A stretch of 64,000 bases of DNA, from contig NZ_BMEB01000003.1 in the NCBI RefSeq assembly GCF_014636275.1, positions 464,681 to 528,680 on the forward strand, written 5' to 3'. Positions within the stretch are counted from its first letter, which is position 1, and every line of letters starts with the position of its first letter. Below, in pieces: positions 53,548 through 62,744 of the stretch. Source of the DNA: Cellulomonas carbonis (lineage in GTDB: Bacteria > Actinomycetota > Actinomycetes > Actinomycetales > Cellulomonadaceae). The notes beneath the pieces are model-generated. The model was not told the DNA's origin and made no database searches. It saw only the letters and a list, made by a program, of their open reading frames with translations. Made by a program: the position numbers and the translations under genes.

Positions 53548-55281
53548 TCAGTCGCGCTGCCAGGAGCTCCACAGGGCGGCGTAGTCCCCGCCCGCGGCGA
53601 CGAGCTCGTCGTGCGGGCCGATCTCGGTGATCCGTCCCGCGTCGACGACGGCCACGCGGTCGGCGTCGTGCGCGGTGTGCAGCCGGTGCGCGATCGCGAC
53701 GACGGTCCGCCCCTCGAGGACCGCCGAGAGCGACCGCTCGAGGTGCCGCGCGGCACGCGGGTCGAGCAGCGAGGTCGCCTCGTCGAGGACGAGCGTGTGC
53801 GGGTCGAGCAGCACGAGTCGGGCGAGCGCGACCTGCTGCGCCTGGGCCGGGCTGAGCGTGAGCCCGCCGGACCCCACCTCGGTGCCGAGGCCGTCGGTCG
53901 TCGCCGCGACCCACTCCCACGCGTCGACCGCCTCGAGCGCGCGCCGCAGCTCGTCGTCGGTCGCCTCCGGCCGTGCGAGCCGCAGGTTCTGCGCGATGGT
54001 CCCGACGAACACGTGGTGCTCCTGCGTGACGAGAGCGACGTGCCCGCGCAGCTCCTCGAGCGGCAGGTCCACGAGCGGCACGCCACCGACCGTCACCGTG
54101 CCGCCCGTGGGCGGGTGGATCCCGGCGAGCATCCGCCCGAGCGTGGACTTGCCCGCACCGGACGGCCCGACGACGGCCAGGCGCTCGCCGACGGCGAGGT
54201 CCAGGTCGATCCCGTGCAGCACGTCCTGCCCCTCGCGGTACGCGTACCGCACCGCGGTCGCCTCGACGTGCTCGTCGTCGGGAGCGCCCTCGCGGGCGAC
54301 GCGGTCGGGTGCCACCTGGTCCACGCCGACGATGCGGGCGAGTGCCGTCGCGCCGACCTGCACCTCGTCGAGCCAGAAGATCAGCTCGCCGATGGGCTGC
54401 ATGAGCTGCATCGCGTACAGCGCGACCGTGGTGACCGAGCCGATCGTGGTGCTCCCGGTCGAGACGAGCCAGGCGCCCCACACGAGTACGCCCAGGACCG
54501 GCAGGACGAACGACAGGTCGACGCCCGGGAAGAGCACGGTCCGCAGGCGCAGCGTGTACGACTCGGCGGCGAACGCCTCGCGCAGGTCCGCGTCCGTCCG
54601 CTCGCGACGACGTCGGCCGAGACCCAGCGCGTCCGTGGTGCGGGCGCCCTCGACGGACTCGGTGATGGTCCCGTTGAGCCGCGCGTACGCCGCCGACTCG
54701 CGCAGGTACCCGGCCGCGGCGCGGCGCAGGTACCACCGGGTGGTGGCGATCAGGAGCGGGCTGCCCACGAGGAGCGCGAGCGCGACGGTCCAGTCGACCG
54801 CGAACGCCGCCACGACCGTGAGGGCGATGGTCGCCGACGTGACGAGCACGCGCGGCACGCCGAAGCGCACCGTGTGCTGCACGCGGTCGATGTCGTTCGT
54901 CGTGCGCGAGACGAGGTCACCCGTCCCGGCCCGCTCGACGACCGACAGCGGCAGCCGCGTCACGGTCGACACGAACTCCTCGCGGAGCTCCGCGAACACG
55001 CCCTCGCCGAGCACCATCGAGGCCCGCTGCGCGTAGCGGACGAGGACGGCCTGCACCACGACCGCTGCCACGAGCAGCAGCACCGCGCGGTCGAGGTAGT
55101 CGACGCCGCCGCCCTGCGTGACGGCGTCGACCATGCGGCCGAGCAGCCACGGCCCGGCGAGGCCGGCGACCGCGGCCGCGACGTGCAGGCCGAGCACCCG
55201 GGCGAGGCCGCCGCGGTGCCGGCGCAGCAGGCGTCCGGTGTGCGCGCGGAGCGCGCGCGAGTCAGCGACGGGCAGCTTCAC
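53548..55281 (-). CDS. ABC exporter subunit with intact Walker A but degenerate signature
   Basis: A 577-residue half-transporter: a six-helix membrane domain (about 25-310) fused to an ABC ATPase. Walker A is GPSGAGKST (about 372-380), Walker B is TLVLDEATSLLD with its catalytic Glu, and the H-loop is IAHRLHTA. The signature is LSPAQAQQ instead of LSGGQ. In a heterodimer with the overlapping upstream gene this pairs a good Walker A with the partner's good LSGGQ, leaving one working ATP site. The start GTG 55281 follows GGGAGGAGG and overlaps the partner's 3' end by 20 bp. Substrate unknown; export of lipids, peptides or drugs is possible. Confidence 0.92.
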   Translation of the reverse strand: MKLPVADSRALRAHTGRLLRRHRGGLARVLGLHVAAAVAGLAGPWLLGRMVDAVTQGGGVDYLDRAVLLLVAAVVVQAVLVRYAQRASMVLGEGVFAELREEFVSTVTRLPLSVVERAGTGDLVSRTTNDIDRVQHTVRFGVPRVLVTSATIALTVVAAFAVDWTVALALLVGSPLLIATTRWYLRRAAAGYLRESAAYARLNGTITESVEGARTTDALGLGRRRRERTDADLREAFAAESYTLRLRTVLFPGVDLSFVLPVLGVLVWGAWLVSTGSTTIGSVTTVALYAMQLMQPIGELIFWLDEVQVGATALARIVGVDQVAPDRVAREGAPDDEHVEATAVRYAYREGQDVLHGIDLDLAVGERLAVVGPSGAGKSTLGRMLAGIHPPTGGTVTVGGVPLVDLPLEELRGHVALVTQEHHVFVGTIAQNLRLARPEATDDELRRALEAVDAWEWVAATTDGLGTEVGSGGLTLSPAQAQQVALARLVLLDPHTLVLDEATSLLDPRAARHLERSLSAVLEGRTVVAIAHRLHTAHDADRVAVVDAGRITEIGPHDELVAAGGDYAALWSSWQRD

Positions 55282-57235
55282 GGTGGTCCTCCTCCCGTGC
55301 TCGTGGTGCGGGGACGTCGACCTCGAGGTCGGCGGGTGGCTGGTGGTGGGGCGCCGTGCCAGGGCTCGGGCTCGGGCTCGGGCTCGCGGTCGTGCCGGAC
55401 GCCGCGACCGGCGTCGTCGTGTGCTCGGAGCCGGGCACCGGGGCGCGCGCGTCGTCGGCAGCGGCACGGCTCACGACCGACCGGTACTCGGCGGCCGCGG
55501 CGGGCCCGGCGGCACCGTCGAGCAGGCCCCGGTGCGTGCCGACCGCGCGCACGGTGCCGTCCCGCACCAGCGCGACCTCGTCGACGCGGTCCAGGACGAG
55601 CGGGCTCGCCGTGACCACGACGGTCGTGCGCCCGGCGCGTGCCCGCGTGAGCCGCTCGGCGATGCGCGCCTCGGTGTGCGCGTCGACCGCGCTCGTCGGC
55701 TCGACCAGCACGAGCACCTCGGGGTCGGTCAGCAGGGCGCGCGCGAGCGCGAGCCGCTGCCGCTGGCCGCCCGAGAGCGACCGTCCCTTCTCGGCGACCT
55801 CGCCGTCGAGCCCGCCGGGCACGGCGTCGAGCACGTCCTGCGCGTCGGCGGTCGCCATCGCGCCGAGCAGCTCGGCCTCGGTCCGTCCGCCGCGGACGTC
55901 GAGCTCGTCCCGGAGGACACCCGTGAACAGGTGGGGCGTCGACTCGGCGACGACGACGCGTCGGCGGACCTCGGCGAGCCCGAGCCGGTCGAGCGGGACC
56001 CCGCCGAGGAGCACGCGCGCCGCCTCCTGCTCGTGCTCACGGCCGAGCAGCCCGAGCCGGGTCGCGATGCGCGCCGTCTCGTCCGGGTCGGCGCTGACGA
56101 GCGCGGTGACGGCTCCCCCCCGCACGTGCAGGCCGGAAGGCTCGTCCGCGAGGTCCTGCGCACGGCCGTCGTCCGAGCCGTCGGCACCCGCAGCCGTCGC
56201 GACCGCAGCCGACGCAGCCGCCGCGCCCGCGTCCTCGGCACCCGTGACGGGCACCTGGAGCACGCGCAGGATCTTGCCGACGCCGACGAGCGCGCGCGTC
56301 ACGACGTGCACCGCGTTGGTCGCCGCGGTCAGCGGCTCGGTGAGGAACGACGCGTACCCGTAGAAGGTGACCAGCTGGCCGGGCGTGATCTCGCCCGTGA
56401 CCGCGAGGCGTGCGCCGATCCACACGACGCCCGCGACGAAGAGGCCCGGGAGCAGCGTCTGCAGCCCGTCCAGGAGCGACTGGGTCCCCGCGACGCGCAC
56501 GCCCGCCGCGCGGACGCGCTGCGACTGCTCGCGGTAGCGGCCGGTGAACTCGTCCTCGCCGCCGATGCCGCGCAGGATGCGCAGGCCCGAGACGGTGTCG
56601 GAGCCGAGCGTCGTCAGCCGGCCCGCGGCCTCGCGCTGGGCGGCCTGGCGGCGTTGGAGCGGCCGCACGATGAGCGCGAGCACGCCCGCGACGGCGGGCA
56701 GCCCGACGAGCACGGCGACGCCGAGCACGACCGAGCTCGACAGCAGCAGCGCCGCGACGACGAGGTAGGCGACGACCCCGCCGACGAACCGTGCGGTCAC
56801 GTAGAACACCTCGCCGACGCGCAGCGAGTCGCTCGCGACGGTCGAGACGACCTCGCCCGTGGGCAGCTCGGCCGTGACCGCGTCGCCCGTGCGGCTCACG
56901 TGGTGCCCGACGAGCTGCGACGTGCGGAACGCGCCCCGCATCCAGTTCTCGACGTCCCACCGGTGGCCCACGACGTTCGCGACGACCATGACCAGGCCCG
57001 CCGCGAGCAGGAGGAGGCAGCCGTCCACGAGCTCGCGGGAGAGGCCGCCGTCGAGCCCCCCGTCGACGACGCGGCCGAGCAGGTAGGGCAGGAGCGCCAT
57101 CGCCACCGAGCTCGCGACGGCCGCGACGGAGCTCGCGACGAGCAGGCCGGCCTGCCGACGCGCCACCCACCGCAGGTAGGCGGCGGGCGTCGTCAGCGGG
57201 GGCCGACCCGGGTCGACGTAGGGCAAGGGGCGCAC
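55262..57235 (-). CDS. ABC exporter subunit with degenerate Walker A and Walker B
   Basis: A 657-residue half-transporter, partner of the next gene. Six hydrophobic segments precede the ATPase domain, with an Ala-rich linker at about 345-365. The Walker A position reads ALVSADPDETAR (about 377-388), without the GXXGXGK core or its Lys. Walker B is VLVLVEPTSAVD, with Val replacing the conserved Asp. The signature LSGGQRQRLALARALL (about 485) is intact. The C-terminal 65 residues are low-complexity (Ser-Pro repeats). GTG 57235 is preferred over TTG 57244 because TACCGT (57249-57244, minus strand) lies eight bases upstream, and the TTG falls in the -10 box. Confidence 0.88.
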   Translation of the reverse strand: MRPLPYVDPGRPPLTTPAAYLRWVARRQAGLLVASSVAAVASSVAMALLPYLLGRVVDGGLDGGLSRELVDGCLLLLAAGLVMVVANVVGHRWDVENWMRGAFRTSQLVGHHVSRTGDAVTAELPTGEVVSTVASDSLRVGEVFYVTARFVGGVVAYLVVAALLLSSSVVLGVAVLVGLPAVAGVLALIVRPLQRRQAAQREAAGRLTTLGSDTVSGLRILRGIGGEDEFTGRYREQSQRVRAAGVRVAGTQSLLDGLQTLLPGLFVAGVVWIGARLAVTGEITPGQLVTFYGYASFLTEPLTAATNAVHVVTRALVGVGKILRVLQVPVTGAEDAGAAAASAAVATAAGADGSDDGRAQDLADEPSGLHVRGGAVTALVSADPDETARIATRLGLLGREHEQEAARVLLGGVPLDRLGLAEVRRRVVVAESTPHLFTGVLRDELDVRGGRTEAELLGAMATADAQDVLDAVPGGLDGEVAEKGRSLSGGQRQRLALARALLTDPEVLVLVEPTSAVDAHTEARIAERLTRARAGRTTVVVTASPLVLDRVDEVALVRDGTVRAVGTHRGLLDGAAGPAAAAEYRSVVSRAAADDARAPVPGSEHTTTPVAASGTTASPSPSPSPGTAPHHQPPADLEVDVPAPRAREEDHREAARR

Positions 57236-57378
57236 GGTCGTCAACGGTAGGTCCGCCCACCGACACGCGGCGACGTGTTTTCCTCCGTGCGTGGGCGAGG
57301 ATGGTCCGGACCCCGACGACCCGTCCGACCGCGGCGCACGACGTCGCAGGACGGGACCCGCACGCCCAGGAGGACCAC

Positions 57379-57810
57379 GTGACCGGCTCGACCGCCACCC
57401 CTGCGGGGACGCCCGCCGGGACCCCGTCCGCGGGGCGCGACTGGCCCGCGCGGGCCACGCGCTCGCTGCGCCGCTACCGCGTCCTGGCGCTCGTCACGGG
57501 CGCCATGCTCCTCGTGCTGTGCGTCGAGCTGCTCATGAAGTACGTGATCGGCGTCGACGACGACGTCATGCGGTGGGTCGCGTGGGTGCCGTTCGCCCAC
57601 GGGTGGATCTACGTCGTCTACCTGGTGACGGTCGTCGACCTGTGGTCGACGATGCGCTGGGGCCTCGGGCGGCTCGTGACCATGGTGCTCGCGGGCGTCG
57701 TGCCCGTCATGTCGTTCGTGGTCGAGCGGACGGTGCACCGCGAGGGCGAGGCGCAGGTCGCGACGGGACGCCCCGCGCGGCGCGGCGTGCCGGTGGTCCC
57801 CGCGCGCTGA
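57379..57810 (+). CDS. DUF3817 domain-containing membrane protein
   Basis: A 143-residue actinobacterial membrane protein. After a polar head, hydrophobic segments lie at about 32-55 (VLALVTGAMLLVLCVELLMKYVIG), 65-88 (WVAWVPFAHGWIYVVYLVTVVDLW) and 95-115. The HGWIYVVYL motif is typical of DUF3817, also found as the C-terminal part of some MFS-like proteins. Function unknown. GTG 57379 is chosen for the AGGAGG at 57368-57373. It commonly sits next to guaA in actinobacteria, as here. Confidence 0.86.
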   Translation: MTGSTATPAGTPAGTPSAGRDWPARATRSLRRYRVLALVTGAMLLVLCVELLMKYVIGVDDDVMRWVAWVPFAHGWIYVVYLVTVVDLWSTMRWGLGRLVTMVLAGVVPVMSFVVERTVHREGEAQVATGRPARRGVPVVPAR

Positions 57811-57889
57811 GTCCGGGACGCGGCGAAGGGCCCGTCCCTCGCCCCGGACACCCCGCTGCCCGCGCGGGCTCGCTCACTAGACTCGACGG

Positions 57890-59482
57890 GTGAGCGACTC
57901 GCAGCCGGAGCCCGGCGCCACCGACGCCCGTCCCGTCCTCGTCATCGACTTCGGGGCCCAGTACGCGCAGCTCATCGCGCGCAGGGTCCGTGAGGCGCAC
58001 GTCTACTCCGAGGTCGTGCCCCACACCTGGACCACCGAGCAGATCCTCGCCAAGGACCCGGCGGCGGTCATCCTCTCGGGCGGGCCCGCGAGCGTGTACG
58101 CCGACGGCGCGCCCGCGGTCGACCCCGACCTGTTCGAGGCCGAGGTGCCCGTGCTGGGCATCTGCTACGGCTTCCAGGCGATGGCGAAGGCCCTGGGGGG
58201 CACCGTCGCGCAGACGGGCACGCGCGAGTACGGCGGGACGCACGTCGACATCCCCGACAGCGGCGTCCTGCTCACGGGGTCGCCCGCCGAGCAGTCGGTC
58301 TGGATGAGCCACGGCGACGCCGTGCACGAGGCGCCCGACGGTTTCCGCGTCCTCGCGACGTCTCCCGGCTCGCCCGTGGCGGCCTTCGAGGACCGCGACC
58401 GCCGGCTGTTCGGCATGCAGTGGCACCCCGAGGTCAAGCACTCCCCGCTCGGCCAGCACGCGCTCGAGAACTTCCTGTACCGCGGCGCGGGCCTGCGCCC
58501 CGACTGGACGCCCGGCAACGTGATCGCCGAGCAGGTCGAGCGGATCCGGGCGCAGGTCGGTGACGCGCGCGTGATCTGCGGGCTGTCCGGCGGCGTCGAC
58601 TCGGCCGTGGCCGCGGCGCTGGTGCAGCGCGCGGTCGGCGACCAGCTCACGTGCGTCTTCGTCGACCACGGCCTGCTGCGCCTGGGCGAGCCCGAGCAGG
58701 TCGAGCGCGACTTCGTGGCGGCGACCGGCGTCAACCTCAAGGTCGTCGACGCGCGCGAGCGGTTCCTCGACGCGCTCGCGGGGGTCACGGACCCGGAGGA
58801 GAAGCGCAAGATCATCGGGCGCGAGTTCATCCGCGTGTTCGAGGTCGCGGCGCGCGAGGTCGTGGCGGAGAGCGGTGCGCACGGCGAGGAGGTCCGCTTC
58901 CTCGTGCAGGGCACGCTGTACCCCGACGTCGTCGAGTCCGGGGGAGGCGAGGGCGCCGCGAACATCAAGAGCCACCACAACGTCGGCGGTCTCCCGGACG
59001 ACCTGCAGTTCGAGCTGGTCGAGCCGCTGCGCACGCTGTTCAAGGACGAGGTGCGCGCCGTCGGCCTCGAGCTCGGGCTGCCCGACGCGATCGTGTGGCG
59101 TCAGCCGTTCCCGGGTCCCGGGCTCGGCATCCGCGTCATCGGCGAGGTCACCGCGGAGCGCCTCGACGTGCTGCGCGCGGCCGACGCGATCGCGCGCGAG
59201 GAGCTCACGCGCGCAGGGCTGGACCGGACGGTGTGGCAGTGCCCGGTCGTGCTCCTCGCCGACGTGCGGTCGGTCGGCGTCCAGGGCGACGGAAGGACCT
59301 ACGGGCACCCGGTCGTCCTGCGGCCGGTCACGTCGGAGGACGCGATGACGGCCGACTGGGCGCGCGTGCCCTACGACGTGCTGTCGAGGATCTCGACGCG
59401 CATCACGAACGAGGTGCGCGAGATCAACCGCGTCACGCTCGACGTCACGAGCAAGCCCCCGGGGACGATCGAGTGGGAGTGA
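57890..59482 (+). CDS. guaA: GMP synthase (glutamine-hydrolysing)
   Basis: Aminates XMP to GMP, completing the step begun by GuaB. The 530-residue enzyme has an N-terminal class I glutaminase ([20 protein letters not shown], nucleophile Cys92 in LGICYGFQ, then [10 protein letters not shown]). A PP-loop ATPase follows with [16 protein letters not shown] (about 229-244) and VFVDHGLLR. The C-terminal dimerisation domain has [16 protein letters not shown] and [14 protein letters not shown] 57890 is six bases after TAGACT (57878-57883), so it is leaderless. The last 38 bp overlap the convergent GGDEF gene. Confidence 0.98.
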   Translation: MSDSQPEPGATDARPVLVIDFGAQYAQLIARRVREAHVYSEVVPHTWTTEQILAKDPAAVILSGGPASVYADGAPAVDPDLFEAEVPVLGICYGFQAMAKALGGTVAQTGTREYGGTHVDIPDSGVLLTGSPAEQSVWMSHGDAVHEAPDGFRVLATSPGSPVAAFEDRDRRLFGMQWHPEVKHSPLGQHALENFLYRGAGLRPDWTPGNVIAEQVERIRAQVGDARVICGLSGGVDSAVAAALVQRAVGDQLTCVFVDHGLLRLGEPEQVERDFVAATGVNLKVVDARERFLDALAGVTDPEEKRKIIGREFIRVFEVAAREVVAESGAHGEEVRFLVQGTLYPDVVESGGGEGAANIKSHHNVGGLPDDLQFELVEPLRTLFKDEVRAVGLELGLPDAIVWRQPFPGPGLGIRVIGEVTAERLDVLRAADAIAREELTRAGLDRTVWQCPVVLLADVRSVGVQGDGRTYGHPVVLRPVTSEDAMTADWARVPYDVLSRISTRITNEVREINRVTLDVTSKPPGTIEWE

Positions 59483-60959
59483 CGCCCGCCGCCTGACGCG
59501 TCTCGCGCGCGCGTCCCGCGCGCTTGCGCTCGTACATGCGGGCGTCCGCGGCGGAGAGCAGGTGGTCGACGGTCGTGCCGTCACCCGGTGCGACCGTGGC
59601 GACGCCGACGCTGGCCCGTGCGGGCAGCACGTGCGCGCCGACGGTCACGGGCTCGGCGAGCGCTGCGTCGACGCGTGCCACGGCACGGGGGGCGAGGCGT
59701 TCGGCGTCGCCCACCAGCACCAGCACGAACTCGTCGCCGCCGAAGCGCGCGACGAGGTCGTCGCCGTCGGCCCGCACGCAGCCGCGCAACCGCGTGGCGA
59801 CCGCGACCAGCAGGTCGTCGCCCACGCGGTGACCCAGCGTGTCGTTGACCTCCTTGAAGTCGTCGAGGTCGAGGAACAGCACCGCCGCGCCGGGTGCCGC
59901 GCCGCGGTGCACGCGGTCGATGACGGCCTCGACGTGGCGGTCGACCGCGCGCCGGTTGGGCAGACCCGTGAGCGCGTCGTGGTCGGCGAGGTGCTCGAGC
60001 CGCCGCTCGGCGTCGGCGTGCAGGCGGGCGAGCTGCGACACGCGCAGGAGGACCAGCGGGACGACGATCAGCGAGCCGAGGCTGAGCAGGAGCCAGTCGG
60101 CCTCGCGCCCGGTCAGGGCGCGGACCGCCGCGACGACCGGGTTGATCGCGAGCGCGACGCCGAGGAAGAACAGCCGCCTGGTGCTCAGGCGGCCCTCCCA
60201 CGGTCGTCCCGTCGTGCCCAGCACGCCGGCCGCGGGGTGAGCGGCGGCGCCCGCCATCGCCATGTAGCCGACGACCCACACGAGGCTCAGCCACGACGGG
60301 CCGCGCAGCGTGACGGGGTCGGCCGCGACCATCGTCGCGACGTTCCCGACGAGCGTGAGCAGCACCGCGAGCAGGAGGTAGGCGAGCGAGCCGCGGGCCG
60401 CGCGGCCGCTCGCGATCGCCCGGACCACGGCCCCGGCGATGCCGCCGACCATGAGGATGATGAGCAGGTCGTACGCACGGCGGCCGGGTGCGGTCCCGGC
60501 GGACTGCAGCGCCGGGAAGACCACGGCGCTCCACAGGACGACCGAGCACCCCACGGCGACGAGCGCCGCGTCGATGACGCCGCCCGAGTCGCGCCGCGCG
60601 ATCGGCGTGACGATGAGCACGCTGGCGACGAGCAGGCACACGTACCCGACGGGCATGCCGACGGCGCGGACGACGCCGTCGGCGACCTCGCTCGGCTCCG
60701 CGCCCCCGAGGTGGACCTGGAGGAACCACGCCGCGTTGTACACCGTCAGCGCCGCGAGGCCGGCCGCGACGAACCACCACGGCAGCGTCCTGTCGAGGCG
60801 CCGCCGCAGCAGGCGGGCGAGGACCACGGCGGTCGCGCCGGCGCTCGAGAGCACCAGGAGCGCGCTGTGGACCGCGGGCGTGCCGAGGACGTAGGCGACA
60901 CAGACCGCGGCCACGAGCACGGCGAAGCGCGCGTGCACTCGTCTGGCGTCGGTCGTCAC
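59445..60959 (-). CDS. Membrane-bound diguanylate cyclase (GGDEF)
   Basis: A 504-residue protein. About eight transmembrane segments fill residues 10-310, for example [15 protein letters not shown] and [14 protein letters not shown] short [28 protein letters not shown] linker leads to the GGDEF domain with [20 protein letters not shown] and the active loop [15 protein letters not shown]. The residues at the RXXD inhibitory position are DGDD, so product inhibition is probably lost. The short [11 protein letters not shown] tail runs into the antisense 3' end of guaA. GTG 60959 overlaps the stop of the upstream GGDEF gene (GTGA), so the two paralogues are coupled. Confidence 0.92.
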   Translation of the reverse strand: MTTDARRVHARFAVLVAAVCVAYVLGTPAVHSALLVLSSAGATAVVLARLLRRRLDRTLPWWFVAAGLAALTVYNAAWFLQVHLGGAEPSEVADGVVRAVGMPVGYVCLLVASVLIVTPIARRDSGGVIDAALVAVGCSVVLWSAVVFPALQSAGTAPGRRAYDLLIILMVGGIAGAVVRAIASGRAARGSLAYLLLAVLLTLVGNVATMVAADPVTLRGPSWLSLVWVVGYMAMAGAAAHPAAGVLGTTGRPWEGRLSTRRLFFLGVALAINPVVAAVRALTGREADWLLLSLGSLIVVPLVLLRVSQLARLHADAERRLEHLADHDALTGLPNRRAVDRHVEAVIDRVHRGAAPGAAVLFLDLDDFKEVNDTLGHRVGDDLLVAVATRLRGCVRADGDDLVARFGGDEFVLVLVGDAERLAPRAVARVDAALAEPVTVGAHVLPARASVGVATVAPGDGTTVDHLLSAADARMYERKRAGRARETRQAAGVTPTRSSPGACS

Positions 60960-62626
60960 GGGTGCATCATCGGCAGCGACGGCCCGCCCGAGAGGGGATG
61001 CCCGGCACCGATGTCCCACGGTGCGCCCGCGCGACCGGACGCGTCCCCGGTGCCGGTCCGCGTGCCGGTGCCCGACCCGGTCCCGGACCCGGCGCCCTCG
61101 GGCGCCGCGCCGCCCCGCTTGCGCTCGTACATCCGCGCGTCCGCCACGGACAGCACCTGGTCCACGCTCGCGACCCACCCGGGACGGACGCCGGCGACGC
61201 CGATGCTGGCGCGCGCGGGCAGCGACCGGCCGCCCACGGAGACGGGCTCCTCGAGCGCGGCGGCCACGCGGCGCGGCGCGTCGTCGGCGAGCAGGTCGGG
61301 GTCGCCCTCGAGCACCACGACGAACTCGTCCCCGGCGAAGCGCGCGACCAGGTCGCCCCGGTCGGCGCGCACGCAGCCTCGCAGGCGCCCCGCGACCGCG
61401 TCGAGCAGCTGGTCGCCGACGCCGTGGCCGAGCGTGTCGTTGACGGCCTTGAAGTCGTCGAGGTCGAGGAAGAGGACGACGACGCCGGGTGACTCCGACC
61501 TCGCGACGCGGGCGAGCACGTCCTCGAGCCGGTCCGCGAGCGCCCGGCGGTTGGGGAGCTCGGTGAGCGGGTCGTGCGTCGCGAGGTGCGCGAGCCGACG
61601 CTCGGCGTCGGCGTGCATGCGCGCGAGCTGCGTGAGGCGGACGACGACGAGCGGGACGATGACGAGGTTGGTCGCGGCGACGAAGGGCACCTCGACCCCG
61701 ACGTCGGCGACCGCGTCGAGCCCGAGCAGGGCCGGGCCGACCGCGAGGGCGACGCCGAGGACCGCGAGGCGGCGCGACGTGAGCCCGTGCGTCCCGCGCG
61801 CGGCCGAGCGGGCGACCGCGGCCGACGGGTGCAGCGCGGCGGCGGCGAGCGCGCTGTAGGCGACGACCCAGAGCACGTCGACCCACCAGGCGGACCCCGG
61901 CGGCGCGTCGGCGGCGACGCCGCGCAGCACGGTCCCCGCCAGCGTCGCCGTGATGGTCACCAGGAGGTAGCGCAACGACGTCCCGCGCTCGGGCATCATG
62001 ACCACCGCGCGCGTGAGCGCCCCGGCGATGCCCGCGACGACGACGAGGGTCGCCATCGTGAGGGCACGCGCGGCCGGCGTCACGTCCGGTGCCAGGACCG
62101 GTGCGACCGCGAGCACCCACACCAGGAGCGACGCGCTGAGCGCGACGACCGCGGCGTCGACGAGGGCGCCGACGGCGGACAGGCCCGGCGTGCGGATGAG
62201 CAGGATCGCGCCGACGAGCACCGCGAGGTAGCCCACGGGCAGGCCGACCCCCGTCACGACCGACGCGGGCGGCGTCACGCCGAGCCCCCAGCGCTCCCAC
62301 ATCCACACGACGCCGTAGACGTCCAGCACGACGAGCCCGCCGAGCACCCAGGCCCACGACGCGGGGGACGCGAACCACCGGCGCGCGAGCCCGGCCCCGA
62401 GGACAGCCGTCGGCACGAGCCCGACCGCTGTCACGACCCAGTCGCGCACGGCGCCGGACGTCAGCAGGTACGCGAGGACGAAGGCGACGCCCGACACGGC
62501 GAACGTCGCGTGCGCGAGCACCGCACGACCCGGCTCGCGGACGTCCACGCGCGGATCCCGCGGGGGCGTGGTCGGCCGCGTCCCGCGCCGGGTACGCACG
62601 ACCGGCGCACGCCCGTCCGCCCCCAC
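60956..62626 (-). CDS. Membrane-bound diguanylate cyclase-like protein (AGDEF variant)
   Basis: A 556-residue paralogue of the following gene. A basic head precedes about nine hydrophobic segments (about 35-330). The linker is [28 protein letters not shown] and the catalytic region [20 protein letters not shown]. The active loop reads ARFAGDEFVVVLEGD, AGDEF rather than GGDEF; some AGDEF proteins elsewhere are active. The RXXD site is DRGD, lacking the Arg. The C-terminal 45 residues contain a Gly-Thr/Gly-Ser repeat (GSGTGSGTGTRTGTG). GTG 62626 follows GAGGGGGG. It is divergent from the glycosyltransferase gene. Confidence 0.9.
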   Translation of the reverse strand: MGADGRAPVVRTRRGTRPTTPPRDPRVDVREPGRAVLAHATFAVSGVAFVLAYLLTSGAVRDWVVTAVGLVPTAVLGAGLARRWFASPASWAWVLGGLVVLDVYGVVWMWERWGLGVTPPASVVTGVGLPVGYLAVLVGAILLIRTPGLSAVGALVDAAVVALSASLLVWVLAVAPVLAPDVTPAARALTMATLVVVAGIAGALTRAVVMMPERGTSLRYLLVTITATLAGTVLRGVAADAPPGSAWWVDVLWVVAYSALAAAALHPSAAVARSAARGTHGLTSRRLAVLGVALAVGPALLGLDAVADVGVEVPFVAATNLVIVPLVVVRLTQLARMHADAERRLAHLATHDPLTELPNRRALADRLEDVLARVARSESPGVVVLFLDLDDFKAVNDTLGHGVGDQLLDAVAGRLRGCVRADRGDLVARFAGDEFVVVLEGDPDLLADDAPRRVAAALEEPVSVGGRSLPARASIGVAGVRPGWVASVDQVLSVADARMYERKRGGAAPEGAGSGTGSGTGTRTGTGDASGRAGAPWDIGAGHPLSGGPSLPMMHP

Positions 62627-62744
62627 AGGAACCCCCCTCGCCGGTGCCGTCCGGGGGTGCGTGGTCGATGGCCCCCCGGTCCTCGCGCACCGTACCGCGA
62701 CGCCACGACGCCGGACGGCCGGTAAGGACGACTAGCCTCGACCG

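Noticed and set aside
62627..62744. c-di-GMP riboswitch upstream of the glycosyltransferase gene
   Set aside because: The glycosyltransferase appears leaderless and no GEMM-like conserved core is visible.
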